Source: Trichormus variabilis 0441
Lineage (GTDB): Bacteria; Cyanobacteriota; Cyanobacteriia; Cyanobacteriales; Nostocaceae
Assembly (NCBI RefSeq): GCF_009856605.1
Contig: NZ_CP047242.1
Coordinates: 1,424,001 to 1,488,000, forward strand
Direction: 5' to 3'
Length of the DNA stretch: 64,000 nt
The notes beneath the pieces were generated by a model. It searched no databases and was not told where the DNA came from. It worked only from the letters and a program-made list of their open reading frames with translations. This document shows, piece by piece, positions 25,321 through 34,514 of this stretch (the first letter of the stretch is position 1; the number at the start of each line of letters is the position of its first letter). The position numbers were made by a program, and so were the translations under genes.

Positions 25321-25340
25321 AGACGCGATTAATCGCGTCT
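25321..25340. repeat. Palindrome AGACGCGATTAATCGCGTCT
   Basis: A perfect 20-base palindrome just before tsaE. A related hairpin lies at 49587-49615 (GTAGAGAC...GTCTCTAC enclosing GCGATTGAACGC). It looks like a member of a dispersed Nostoc palindrome family. Confidence 0.7.
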
Positions 25341-25369
25341 CTGACAACTGACAACTGACTATTTACCAA

Positions 25370-25828
25370 ATGACTAAAATTTTTCTTGCAGATAAAGAGT
25401 CAACACTCAACTTAGGTATTCTCTTAGGAGAAACTTTAACTGCTGGTAGCGTGATTTTACTGGAAGGTGATTTAGGTGCTGGTAAAACTACTTTGGTACA
25501 GGGCTTGGGTAAAGGTTTAAGTATTACTGAACCCATTGTCAGTCCTACTTTCACTCTGATTAATGAGTATATAGAAGGACGTATACCCCTTTACCATCTG
25601 GATTTATACCGCTTAGAGCCACAAGAAGTATTAAGTTTAAATTTAGAAATTTATTGGGAAGGGATTGAGGTAATTCCGGGTATTGTAGCGATTGAGTGGT
25701 CGGAACGAATGCCCTACAAGCCAAGTACCTACATTAACGTACTTTTGACTTATGGCGATGAGGGCAGTCGTCAAGCCGAAATTACACCATTCAATTGCAC
25801 CATCAGCGACTTAATTGCTACCAAGTGA
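25370..25828 (+). CDS. tsaE: TsaE, tRNA threonylcarbamoyladenosine biosynthesis ATPase
   Basis: The 152-residue P-loop protein carries Walker A in LLEGDLGAGKTTLVQGLGKGL, followed by PIVSPTFTLINEY and YHLDLYRL, and the W-containing end IVAIEWSERMP. These are hallmark stretches of TsaE (YjeE). TsaE works with TsaB, TsaC and TsaD to make t6A at position 37 of ANN-decoding tRNAs and is essential in most bacteria. The length is standard. It stands alone on the + strand behind a palindromic repeat, with no other t6A gene nearby. Confidence 0.95.
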   Translation: MTKIFLADKESTLNLGILLGETLTAGSVILLEGDLGAGKTTLVQGLGKGLSITEPIVSPTFTLINEYIEGRIPLYHLDLYRLEPQEVLSLNLEIYWEGIEVIPGIVAIEWSERMPYKPSTYINVLLTYGDEGSRQAEITPFNCTISDLIATK

Positions 25829-27016
25829 ATGATTTTATTTCCGAATTGGGTAAAAACGCTGCCTAGTACTGTTGTAATATTAGGGCTATTTGCCACTGAG
25901 TAGAAACAGTAAAAAAGTTACCCCAAATTACATTAGTTTTATCCTAAATTTACCAGCACATCAACGCCATACCCAATCAATCTCTACATGATAACGACAA
26001 AATTTTTACTGATAGTCGAGGCAGAATTTCACACTCGTTCTATCTACCACTACCGCGCTCATCACAGAAATTCACTAACATAATTGCCTTCATAATCTTA
26101 AAATCGGTGAATTACTTTTCAACAGAACATTTGGTTACTTTCTCCATCTACTGAGATTAGCTACGGTTGCATCTTCTCATCATCAGTCTTGTTGTAGATG
26201 GTTAAAAAAATCAAATCTAAGTGTCTTCAAGAACTTTATGCAGGTGATATCTAGGAATTTGGAAGATGTTTTTAATACCTGCTCTTTCGGAAAATTAGAT
26301 TGATATTAAAAATGACATAAACTTGTCCTCTGGTAGATCGTATAGCTGATAAGGCTTACAGCAGACTTTTATTAAATCAGTCAATACTGGTAAAGTCTTT
26401 TTATTTTTTGCACCATTGTTATTCTTATTGACCTATTCCTTGGATTATCTCTGTAAAATTTGTTCTAAATTGTGCAAGAACAAATACTGATTTATATTCT
26501 CTTGCTAGGTTTTGCTCAGTAATGTTAGTATCCTCAGCAATCCCATGCCCAGAAGGATTAAAGAGTCAGAGATGTAAGAAATAGGTTTTTAGAACGTACA
26601 AATCAGGTGCAGATAAAATTTTTATATGTATAAAACATTGTTTTCACGAAAATTTGCCCGTTTACTTAACCCTATTTTTCTCTACAGTTATTTGGTAAAA
26701 AATCCGGATAGTTAAATGCAAAAAGCTAATGGGGAGAAGTAAAAGGCTTACTACTTTCCGTACTAGCTGCCAATCTATCCGCATACTTAAGTGTTCCCAA
26801 AACAGATTCAGGATATATACCCGTAAAGTTACTAATTATTAACTTATTAATTAAATTAATCAAACAAAAACTTTATAAAAAAAATTCTTATATTAACAAT
26901 CGGTTGGCCAAGTTAAAGCTATTTCTAACGTGCTGGACGAGACGGACTACGCCAATATAACTGATCACTGAAACAATACTGACCCTAGTAGGGATAGAAC
27001 TTTTTACGTAAATATG
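25829..27016. other. 1.2 kb region without a supported gene
   Basis: AT-rich and full of stops in all frames. On the minus strand near 26730-26860 a 40-residue frame ends NFTGIYPESVLGTLKYADRL then AASTESSKPFTSPH, which has coding-like composition but no start and no recognised family; it may be a gene relic. Nothing else is supported. Confidence 0.4.
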
Positions 27017-28189
27017 CTAATTAGCTTGAATAAAAGATGCGATCGCATCTTTTACTTGAGGCCCACAGTCATTTCTGGTATAGAAAGTACAACCTTTATC
27101 AATAAACTTGGATGTGGCATCGATGAGATATCTCAAAATATCGTCCCTAGTGTCATCCATCTCTTCCGTAATTGGAGTTTGGGTAAATCTGTTAACTCTT
27201 TGTCCTGGCTTGAGGACTTGACGAGTATCTTTGTAAGATTCCACTTTGTTAGGTTGAAATCTTTCATTTAAATCAAACTGAAGACGTAAATATCTTTGAG
27301 AATTAAATCCACCCATAATTTGCCGGCAGATTGTACTACTAACTTCCGATGTCGGCTCCATAAATATATCAATAATATGTTGCGCCCAATCTATGCCTCG
27401 CCAATTTTGCACCTGATCAAATGAATATGGTTCGCCAGTTTGACCTGTACCAATAGAAAGGATAGCAATATCATCTAAATTGATCCCATCTAAATTATGT
27501 TGTTGTTTGATTGCAGAGGAGACTGAAGATTGAGACAACCTCATTACCAAACTGAGTGCGGCTAGTGCTGGGTTATTGGCAGCGATTCCTCCATCAATGT
27601 GAGGGAATACCCAATTTCCATATTTTTCTTTATTTACAGGCTCTAATTTATATGGGGGAAAAAAGGTAGGAGCTGCGGCTGAAGCGGTACAAATTTCCCA
27701 TAAGTAACAGTCATCATACCATCTATCGCCCAAGTCGGGATGGCAATTAGTAAAAAATGTTGTGTTGCGATAAAGAGTATCATAAGCGAGAATCAAAATT
27801 ATCGGGCCTTCCACATCCTTAATTCTTGTGTCACCCAAAACATTTTTCAGGACATTAATTAGCCCTTGATGAGAATATTTAGGTAGTGAAAAAGCTTCAA
27901 TCAATGGTTGCAGGAAACTGGGAATTTTTTTGTAGCGTTCTTTTCTTTCGATAGGAAATATTTGCTGACCTTGTTCCTGATACATTTGAACTAGCTCACT
28001 GCTATTTTTTTTCGCGGCAATTCCCGCCGTTAATATAGAACCTGTGGAAGTGCCAGCGATTAAATCAAAGTATTCGTGTAAAGACTTCCCTTGCTGCTGT
28101 TGAATTTGTCGCTCCACTTCTTGGAGGATGCGTGCTGTAATCACGCCGCGTATACCACCACCATCCAGACTCAATATTTTGAAGGACAT
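27017..28189 (-). CDS. Patatin-like phospholipase
   Basis: The 390-residue protein has the patatin fold. The oxyanion-hole motif is LDGGGIRG (residues 8-15), the nucleophile elbow is GTSTG with Ser48, and the catalytic Asp is in HIDGGIAANNPA (Asp199). It hydrolyses acyl esters of membrane lipids with a Ser-Asp dyad in the cytoplasm or at the membrane face. A C-terminal domain of about 150 residues contains WAQHIIDIFMEPTSE and QRYLRLQFDLNE, typical of the longer bacterial patatins. No signal peptide is present. No nucleotidyltransferase or other defence gene is adjacent, so a CBASS-effector role is not supported. Confidence 0.92.
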   Translation of the reverse strand: MSFKILSLDGGGIRGVITARILQEVERQIQQQQGKSLHEYFDLIAGTSTGSILTAGIAAKKNSSELVQMYQEQGQQIFPIERKERYKKIPSFLQPLIEAFSLPKYSHQGLINVLKNVLGDTRIKDVEGPIILILAYDTLYRNTTFFTNCHPDLGDRWYDDCYLWEICTASAAAPTFFPPYKLEPVNKEKYGNWVFPHIDGGIAANNPALAALSLVMRLSQSSVSSAIKQQHNLDGINLDDIAILSIGTGQTGEPYSFDQVQNWRGIDWAQHIIDIFMEPTSEVSSTICRQIMGGFNSQRYLRLQFDLNERFQPNKVESYKDTRQVLKPGQRVNRFTQTPITEEMDDTRDDILRYLIDATSKFIDKGCTFYTRNDCGPQVKDAIASFIQAN

Positions 28190-28295
28190 TTTAATTCTCC
28201 TTGGTAGATTAGGGGCTGGGGATCAGGGAAGAATGATTTCTTTCACCTAAATCTGTTTTACAGTTGTAATCTACGTAATAGGAGAATATTATTTG

Positions 28296-29615
28296 CTACA
28301 CGAAACTTAAAGCTTGACCGCGCGCTTCGGTGTTTAACTTGCCTTTGTGGTAGACAATCTGACCACCAACTATGGTTGTGTCGGCCCATCCCGTGAGGTT
28401 CCAGCCTTCAAAGGGACTCCAGCGACATTTAGTTAAGAGTTCTTCGCGGAGGACGGGGCGGTATGTATTCAAATCAACAAGTACTAAATCAGCATCGTAA
28501 CCAGGAGCGATCGCTCCCTTATTGGGGATACCATAAGCTACAGCTACAGCTTTGGACATCCAGTTGGCTACTTGGGCAATGGTACATTTCCCCTCCATCG
28601 CCGCCGTCAACATCACAGCCAAGGATGTTTCTACCCCAGGCATCCCAGAAGGACTGTTGGGATAGGGTTGGGCTTTTTCTTCTAAGGTGTGGGGGGCGTG
28701 GTCTGTGGCGATAAAATCAATCACACCATCCCGCAACGCTTGCCACAAAACTTCGTTATCGTGGGGCGATCGCAAGGGCGGATTCATCTGTGCTAATGTA
28801 CCAATACGCTCATAATCACCAGTATTCAAGACTAAATGTTGTGGTGTGACCTCTGCTGTTACCCAAATAGGCTTGTCTTGGCGTAGTAATTCAGCTTCGT
28901 CGGCTGTGGACATATGCAGAATATGTAACCGACGCTGATATTTTTTAGAAAGTTTTAATGCCAACTGTGTTGCTAACAGTGCCGCTTGATTATCTTGAAT
29001 TTGGGAGTGAATTGCCGGGTCTTGAATCCCCGCAAATTCTTGACGGCGCTGGTTAATTCTGGCTTGGTCTTCGGCATGAACAGCAATGAGGCGTTGACCT
29101 TGAGCAAATATCGACTCCAGTACAGCATCTTGATCAACTAACAACTGACCGTGCATTGAACCCATGAAAATCTTAATGCCTGGTGTTGGGTTGGCGGCTA
29201 ATAATTCTGGTGTGTTCTCCCCAGTTGCCCCAATAAAAAACCCATAATTTACCAAACACTTACTAGCAGCCCGTTGTAACTTATCATCTAACGCTTGCTG
29301 GCTAGTTGTCAGGGGGCGCGTGTTGGGCATTTCTAAAAAAGAAGTCACCCCACCTTTGGCACAGGCGCAGCTGGCTGTAAACAAATCTTCCTTATGTTCT
29401 AGCCCCGGTTCGCGGAAATGCACCTGGGGGTCTATGACTCCTGGCAACAAAGTCAAACCTTTCGCGTCAATCTCTGTAGCTGGTGTAGTGTTGACTATTT
29501 CTGTCCCTACTTCAATGATATGGCGATCGCGTATCAACACATCTCCCAGCAAAAATTCACCATTCGGTAAAAGGATGCGAGCGCCGCGAATTAGCAAACT
29601 TTGTGGAGAGGACAT
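28296..29615 (-). CDS. pyrC: Dihydroorotase-like amidohydrolase
   Basis: From ATG 29615 this is a 439-residue amidohydrolase of the dihydroorotase group: GVIDPQVHFREPGLEHKEDL, EMPNTRPLTT, the carbamylated Lys in GIKIFMGSMHG, metal His in IAVHAEDQ and ILHMSTADEAE, and the catalytic Asp in FIATDHAPHTLEEK. It would interconvert carbamoyl aspartate and dihydroorotate in pyrimidine synthesis. The first metal-binding His of the usual HxH motif is Gln here (PQVHF). Such a change can mark a pseudo-enzyme or a specialised subgroup, so the assignment to dihydroorotase activity is tentative although the family is certain. An earlier in-frame start at 29633 adds six residues. Confidence 0.85.
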   Translation of the reverse strand: MSSPQSLLIRGARILLPNGEFLLGDVLIRDRHIIEVGTEIVNTTPATEIDAKGLTLLPGVIDPQVHFREPGLEHKEDLFTASCACAKGGVTSFLEMPNTRPLTTSQQALDDKLQRAASKCLVNYGFFIGATGENTPELLAANPTPGIKIFMGSMHGQLLVDQDAVLESIFAQGQRLIAVHAEDQARINQRRQEFAGIQDPAIHSQIQDNQAALLATQLALKLSKKYQRRLHILHMSTADEAELLRQDKPIWVTAEVTPQHLVLNTGDYERIGTLAQMNPPLRSPHDNEVLWQALRDGVIDFIATDHAPHTLEEKAQPYPNSPSGMPGVETSLAVMLTAAMEGKCTIAQVANWMSKAVAVAYGIPNKGAIAPGYDADLVLVDLNTYRPVLREELLTKCRWSPFEGWNLTGWADTTIVGGQIVYHKGKLNTEARGQALSFV

Positions 29616-29905
29616 AAAACTAACAATTTTCAACCAGGAGCTATAGACTATAGAAAACTATGCTTTTAGGTCAATCTCAACAGCACTTTTTGTAATATTT
29701 TTTTGCAGTTATTTACAAAAAAGATTATTTTGATCTTATGAGTCAGACCACTTGCTAGGGTCAACAGTCCAGAGTCAGAAGCCATAACTAATGACCAACT
29801 ACAAATAACTGATGACCACCTAATCTGCTTTCTCCCGTTAAGATTAACAAATATAGTCTCCCTCAGCGAGTTAATTACTTACACTTTTCTTACTTCAGTA
29901 ATTTC

Positions 29906-30553
29906 ATGCAAAATCAAGTGTCTGACAACAATTCTAGTAAACAACCTGATAATTCTTGGATCGCAGAGCTAGGTAGAACAGTTGTATTAAGTATTGTTCT
30001 CGCCTTGGGCATTCGTACCTTTGTGGCTGAAGCACGCTGGATTCCTTCTGGCTCGATGGAACCCACTCTCCACGGAACCCCCAACCAGTGGGAAGCCGAC
30101 AAAATTATTGTTGATAAGTTGAAGTATAGATTTTCTCAACCACAGAGGGGAGACATTGTAGTTTTTTCCCCTACAGAAGAGTTACAAAGGGAGCAATACC
30201 AAGATGCCTTTATCAAACGGGTGATTGGCTTACCTGGGGAAACCGTAGAACTCAGAAACGGCAGAGTATATATCAATAAAAAACCCCTGAATGAAGGGAC
30301 ATATCTCGACTCCAAACAAGCCACAGTCATTGATGTCTGTACATCAGGTCAGCAACCAGCTTTCTTAACGAAACCCCAGACTATACCTGCTGACTCCTAT
30401 TTAGTACTAGGAGATAATCGTAATAGTAGCTATGACAGTCGTTGTTGGGGTGTTGTCCCGCGTCAAAATATTATTGGTCGTGCAGTTCTTCGTTTTTGGC
30501 CGCTCAACAATGTGGGAGAAATCGATAAATCGCCTCTATACTCTCCAAAGTAA
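29906..30553 (+). CDS. lepB: Signal peptidase I
   Basis: The 215-residue type I signal peptidase has one N-terminal membrane anchor (TVVLSIVLALGIRTFVAEA). The catalytic Ser50 is in IPSGSMEPTL and Lys104 in AFIKRVIGLPGE, and there is a conserved GDNRNSSYDSRCWG box. It removes signal peptides from exported proteins at the periplasmic or thylakoid-lumen side of the membrane. The length fits cyanobacterial LepB. Cyanobacteria often have two copies, so this may be LepB1 or LepB2. It is followed by a large hairpin and then the MOSC gene on the same strand. Confidence 0.95.
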   Translation: MQNQVSDNNSSKQPDNSWIAELGRTVVLSIVLALGIRTFVAEARWIPSGSMEPTLHGTPNQWEADKIIVDKLKYRFSQPQRGDIVVFSPTEELQREQYQDAFIKRVIGLPGETVELRNGRVYINKKPLNEGTYLDSKQATVIDVCTSGQQPAFLTKPQTIPADSYLVLGDNRNSSYDSRCWGVVPRQNIIGRAVLRFWPLNNVGEIDKSPLYSPK

Positions 30554-30577
30554 AAAACTATATATAAAACAAAGGCA

Positions 30578-30640
30578 TAGTCAACAGTCCACCGTCTGGG
30601 ATTTTTGTTTCACAAGCCATAAACCAATGACTGTTGACTA
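30578..30640. repeat. 12-bp inverted repeat of the TAGTCAACAGTC family
   Basis: TAGTCAACAGTC at 30578-30589 and its exact inverse GACTGTTGACTA at 30629-30640 flank a 39 bp loop, just after lepB. Similar words occur at 29760-29785 and 48092-48147. It may serve as a terminator or be a small repeated element. Confidence 0.65.
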
Positions 30641-30660
30641 TTTGCGCAGAAATTTTTAAG

Positions 30661-31449
30661 ATGCCTTACCTAGCTAAAATCTTAATCTACCCAATTAAAT
30701 CACTAGACGGGGTGGAAATCCAACAAGGACGAATAATCAACGGTGGTGCGCTAGAGCATGACCGTGAATTTGCTATATTTGACGAACATTCGAGAGTGGT
30801 GAATGGCAAACGAAATCCCTCTATTCATCAATTACGTTCCTATTTTCGCATCTCCCATCGAGAAATATCGCTTCAATTTCCTGGAAAAGATTCAGAATAT
30901 GTCTTTCATCTAGACGAAGAAAGACAAACACTAGCAGCTATCTTGAGTGATTTTTTTGGCTTTGCCGTTACCCTAGCGCAAAACTCCCAAGGAGGATTCC
31001 CTGATGATTTACAATCACCAGGGCCAACAGTAATTAGTACCGCAACCTTGGCAGAAGTAGCTTCTTGGTTTCCTGGTGTAACTATCGATGAAATGCGCCG
31101 TCGAATGCGTGCTAATCTGGAAATTGATGGCGTTCCGGCATTTTGGGAAGATCAATTATTTAGCGAATCAGGTGAAGTTCTTTCTTTCCAAGTTGGAGAC
31201 GTGCAATTTTTTGGTGTTAACCCTTGCCAGCGTTGTGTAGTTCCCACAAGAGACTCTTTTTCAGGTGTCGCTTATCCAAGTTTTCAAAAAATATTTGTTC
31301 AAAAGCGTCAAGCTACATTGCCGGAATGGTCTGCTACATCTCGTTTTAATCATTTTTATCGTTTAAGCGTAAATACAAAATTACCCAGTTCGGAAGCAGG
31401 GAAATTCATTAGTGTGGGCGAAGAAATTAAAATTATCTATAAAAATTGA
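30661..31449 (+). CDS. MOSC domain protein
   Basis: From ATG 30661 this is a 262-residue protein. An N-terminal MOSC beta-barrel (AKILIYPIKSLDGVEIQQGRI, LEHDREFAIFDEH, VVNGKRNPSIHQL) is followed by a MOSC domain with the key Cys in FFGVNPCQRCVVPTRDSFSGV. This layout matches the YcbX/mARC-like N-hydroxylated-compound reductases or sulfur carrier proteins that bind molybdenum cofactor. It lacks the C-terminal 2Fe-2S ferredoxin domain of YcbX, so an external electron donor would be needed. The substrate is unknown. It is preceded by a hairpin, so co-transcription with lepB is uncertain. Confidence 0.88.
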   Translation: MPYLAKILIYPIKSLDGVEIQQGRIINGGALEHDREFAIFDEHSRVVNGKRNPSIHQLRSYFRISHREISLQFPGKDSEYVFHLDEERQTLAAILSDFFGFAVTLAQNSQGGFPDDLQSPGPTVISTATLAEVASWFPGVTIDEMRRRMRANLEIDGVPAFWEDQLFSESGEVLSFQVGDVQFFGVNPCQRCVVPTRDSFSGVAYPSFQKIFVQKRQATLPEWSATSRFNHFYRLSVNTKLPSSEAGKFISVGEEIKIIYKN

Positions 31450-31776
31450 GATTTTTTAAAACAAAATAAACATACTCATTCAGGATAAATCTAACTACTA
31501 AGTAGTAAATACTTGCCCCTTGCATCTTTATGTGTAAATTTTTACCAATCATTTTGTCTTCAATTGGTAAAAATAGCGACATTTTTCTAGTACAAAATTT
31601 TTTGGTTAAACAGTGTAAATATATCTGGCAACTCATTGAATAATACATATTCATGTATTGTCAGGTGCAATAGAACAAATTATGGTGTTATAACAAAGTT
31701 TAAGCCTTGATATCAGAAAGAAGCACCCCAGTAGACCGAATATGCCTAAAGATATTTTAGTATCCTTTGACATAAG

Positions 31777-31846
31777 TATCAGCTACTTGCTTGATGATAT
31801 TTGCTATTGTAGACAGTACTAACCCTTAAGCTCAAAGTAGCTGATA
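31777..31846. repeat. 12-bp inverted repeat with 46 bp spacer
   Basis: TATCAGCTACTT at 31777-31788 and its exact inverse AAGTAGCTGATA at 31835-31846 lie upstream of a receiver relic. It could be a hairpin of a lost gene or a short mobile element. No gene is seen in 31450-32059. Confidence 0.55.
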
Positions 31847-32059
31847 TATCGTACATTCCCTGGGGTTAACATTGAGAAAATTTTTTACAAATGATGTTAG
31901 TCAAACTTCAGTCCGTCAACTCCTGTTACTGCTCAATTGGCAAAAAATTTACTAAAAAGTCCCTCAGATTATTCCTCATTGTGCCTTTTGTCCTGCAAAC
32001 GTATTTGGCGGTGGAAACAGTGAGGCATCTAGCGTTGCACAATGGGCAGGGAATATTAG

Positions 32060-32245
32060 ATTATTACCACACAAGGAGAATATCGCATCTTGGTAGTAGA
32101 TGATGTGGCTGACAGTCGGTTGTTGGTGAAACTCCTGTCATCTATTGCTTTTGTGTTGTATGAAGCCATACGCTTCATTCGCTCTTCTGAAACAGTTACT
32201 CCAGAAAAATCAACTTTATCATTTTCTGAAGGATTTACTAAATAA
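32060..32245 (+). pseudogene. Response-regulator receiver domain relic
   Basis: Open frame of about 61 codons without a start, reading IITTQGEYRILVVDDVADSR then LLVKLLSSIAFVLYEAIRFI and ending SFSEGFTK before TAA at 32243-32245. YRILVVDDVADSRLLVKLLSS is the first strand and helix of a receiver domain, as found after the kinase part of cyanobacterial hybrid histidine kinases. The rest of the receiver is missing. It lies 46 bp before an intact receiver-GGDEF-EAL gene, so it may be what remains of a lost hybrid kinase in the same signalling locus. Confidence 0.7.
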
Positions 32246-32290
32246 CTATCAGGTTGAAAAAACTATGGCACTAACTAAAACAAATATAGA

Positions 32291-34126
32291 ATGAATTATA
32301 AACAGTTAGACCCATATAAAAAGGATATTTTGATTATTGATGACATGGCAGACAATCTGCGCGTCTTGTCATCAATTCTTGCTAGGGAAGGATATAACGT
32401 TCGTAAAGCCTTAAACTGGCAAATGGCTTGTACAGCTTGTCAAACATTATTACCTGATTTGATTTTGCTTGATATTATGATGCCAGAGGTAGATGGTTAT
32501 GAAGTTTGTCAAAGATTTAAAGCTTGGGAACTGACATCTGATATTCCAGTAATTTTTATTAGTGCTTTAGATGATGTTTTTGACAAAGTTAAGGCTTTCA
32601 AAGTTGGTGGGGTAGATTATATTACTAAACCTTTTGAATTAGAAGAAGTCTTAGTACGTGTAAAAAATCAAATAGAATTGCGAACGGCAAGAATAGAAAT
32701 CTTAACGCTGAATGCTGAATTAGAACAAAGAGTGAAGCAGCGTACTTGGGAGTTAGAAAAGGCTTTGCAAAAACTCCAAATAGAAGTTAGTGCGCGTCAA
32801 AAGTTACAAGGCAAATTGCTGGATATGGCGCTCCATGACGCTCTTACTGGTTTACCAAACAGAATTTTGTTTATCAGGAGATTAGGAAAAGCTTTAAATC
32901 GCGCTAAAGAAGAATCTAATTATCAATTTGCAGTACTATTTTTAGACTGCGATCGCTTCAAAGTTGTCAATGATTCTTTAGGGCATTTAGTAGGGGATGA
33001 ATTACTTATTTCTATCGCTAATAGACTCCAATCTTGTCTCACAACAGACTCTACTCTAGCAAGACTAGGTGGTGATGAATTTGGCATTTTGTTAGAGGAT
33101 ATAAAAGATATCCGCATGGCAATTCAAATAGCCGATTACATTCTGCAACAACTATCTATGTCTTTTAAACTGTCTAGATACGAAGTTTTTATGAATGTCA
33201 GCATTGGCATTAATTGGGGTCATCAAGGATATGATCAACCAGAATATTTGCTACGAGATGCTGATACAGCCATGTATCGTGCTAAAGATTCAGGAAGGGC
33301 TAGATATCATGTTTTTGACCCAGCAATGCACGAGGAAGTGATCAAAGCCTTAGAAAAGGAAAATGACTTACGTAGGTCAGTGGAAAAACAAGAGTTTGTT
33401 ATTTATTACCAGCCAATTATTTCTCTGACTACAGGCAAAATCTCTGGATTTGAAGCACTTGTTCGTTGGCAGCATCCAACTCACGGTTTGATTGCTCCGA
33501 CAGAATTTATTCCAGTAGCCGAAGAAACTGGTCTAATTAATATTATCAATATGTGGGTGTTGCAGTCAGCTTGTCAGCAACTACGCATCTGGCAATCTCA
33601 TCCAATGACCCCTAAAAATCTCAGTATTAGTGTTAATTTAAGCGCGAAATTATTTTTGCAGACTAATTTCATAACACAAGTAGATCAAATTATCAAAGAT
33701 ACTCAAATAGATCCATCTAATTTAGAGCTAGAAATCACAGAAACCGTGATTATGGAAAATAATAATGAAATTAAAGTAATTCTCCAACAATTAAAGGAGC
33801 GTAAAATTAAACTGATAATGGATGACTTCGGCACAGGTTATTCGTCCCTGAGCTATTTACATATATTTCCTTTTAATGCCCTAAAAATCGATAAATCATT
33901 TGTTAATCGGATGTTGGATAATCAGGAAAATATGGGATTAGTACCTGCGATGATTAGCATTGCTGCATCTATGGGTATGTCGGCGATCGCAGAAGGAGTT
34001 GAAACCCAAGAACAATTGGAACAACTGAAGAGTTTAAAATGTGATTTTGCACAAGGATATCTATTTTCTCGACCCATAGCTCAGAACATGGTAATGGATT
34101 TTATCGCCTCAGCAACCAAATGGTAA
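32291..34126 (+). CDS. REC-GGDEF-EAL response regulator (c-di-GMP turnover)
   Basis: The 611-residue protein has, in order: a receiver domain with IDD and phospho-acceptor Asp61 in LILLDIMMPEVDG; a coiled coil (about 130-170); a GGDEF domain with intact GGDEF at 260-264; and an EAL domain with EAL at 388-390. Further EAL-domain sites are visible: VNLSAKLF, LEITETV, DDFGTGYSS, LKIDKSFV and AEGVETQEQ, so phosphodiesterase activity is likely. The inhibitory RxxD site before GGDEF is replaced (TTDS), so any cyclase activity would lack product feedback. It is phosphorylation-controlled c-di-GMP synthesis or breakdown. The receiver is very similar to that of the next gene, which suggests a common partner or recent duplication. 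Confidence 0.95.
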   Translation: MNYKQLDPYKKDILIIDDMADNLRVLSSILAREGYNVRKALNWQMACTACQTLLPDLILLDIMMPEVDGYEVCQRFKAWELTSDIPVIFISALDDVFDKVKAFKVGGVDYITKPFELEEVLVRVKNQIELRTARIEILTLNAELEQRVKQRTWELEKALQKLQIEVSARQKLQGKLLDMALHDALTGLPNRILFIRRLGKALNRAKEESNYQFAVLFLDCDRFKVVNDSLGHLVGDELLISIANRLQSCLTTDSTLARLGGDEFGILLEDIKDIRMAIQIADYILQQLSMSFKLSRYEVFMNVSIGINWGHQGYDQPEYLLRDADTAMYRAKDSGRARYHVFDPAMHEEVIKALEKENDLRRSVEKQEFVIYYQPIISLTTGKISGFEALVRWQHPTHGLIAPTEFIPVAEETGLINIINMWVLQSACQQLRIWQSHPMTPKNLSISVNLSAKLFLQTNFITQVDQIIKDTQIDPSNLELEITETVIMENNNEIKVILQQLKERKIKLIMDDFGTGYSSLSYLHIFPFNALKIDKSFVNRMLDNQENMGLVPAMISIAASMGMSAIAEGVETQEQLEQLKSLKCDFAQGYLFSRPIAQNMVMDFIASATKW

Positions 34127-34514
34127 TTTGGTTTGCTACTTCTGATTTATATTTTCTCAATTCATATCTATATAACTTTATTTTTTAGCAATTTGATGCT
34201 ATCAATCTCATCAAAATATTTGTTTAGTTTAGGAAATTTTCATCAAACGGAATTCAAAAGTCAGGAGCCAGATTCAGCATGAATTCTGTGCGAGTGGTGG
34301 ATGAATATTGGTTTAAAACCGAGTGGAATTGTGAGCGAAAAAAGCTAAAACTTTTTCCTTATTCAAACTCCACCCATAAAGGGATGGAGTATTCTGAATT
34401 CTGTAGCTTGCTTCCCTGAAAGGGTATTCTGTCTTCTGACTCTTTTTTATACAAGTCCTTCCAAACAGCATTTAATATATTTATGAGGGTATAAATAATA
34501 AATTTTAATTCGTA
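34127..34514. other. Intergenic with imperfect hairpin
   Basis: ACTCCACCC at 34367-34375 pairs with GGGATGGAGT at 34381-34390 with one bulged base. Around it are the repeat words ATTCTGAATTCTG and TAGCTTGCTTCCC. No gene is seen. Confidence 0.4.

Noticed and set aside
26730..26860. Minus-strand residues LGTLKYADRLA resemble a kinesin motor motif
   Set aside because: The fragment is 40 residues, has no start, no nucleotide-binding motif, and kinesins are not expected in cyanobacteria; the likeness is chance.
27017..28189. Patatin as part of a CBASS anti-phage operon
   Set aside because: No cyclic-nucleotide synthase, ubiquitin-like or sensor gene is adjacent; neighbours are non-coding DNA and a dihydroorotase-like gene.
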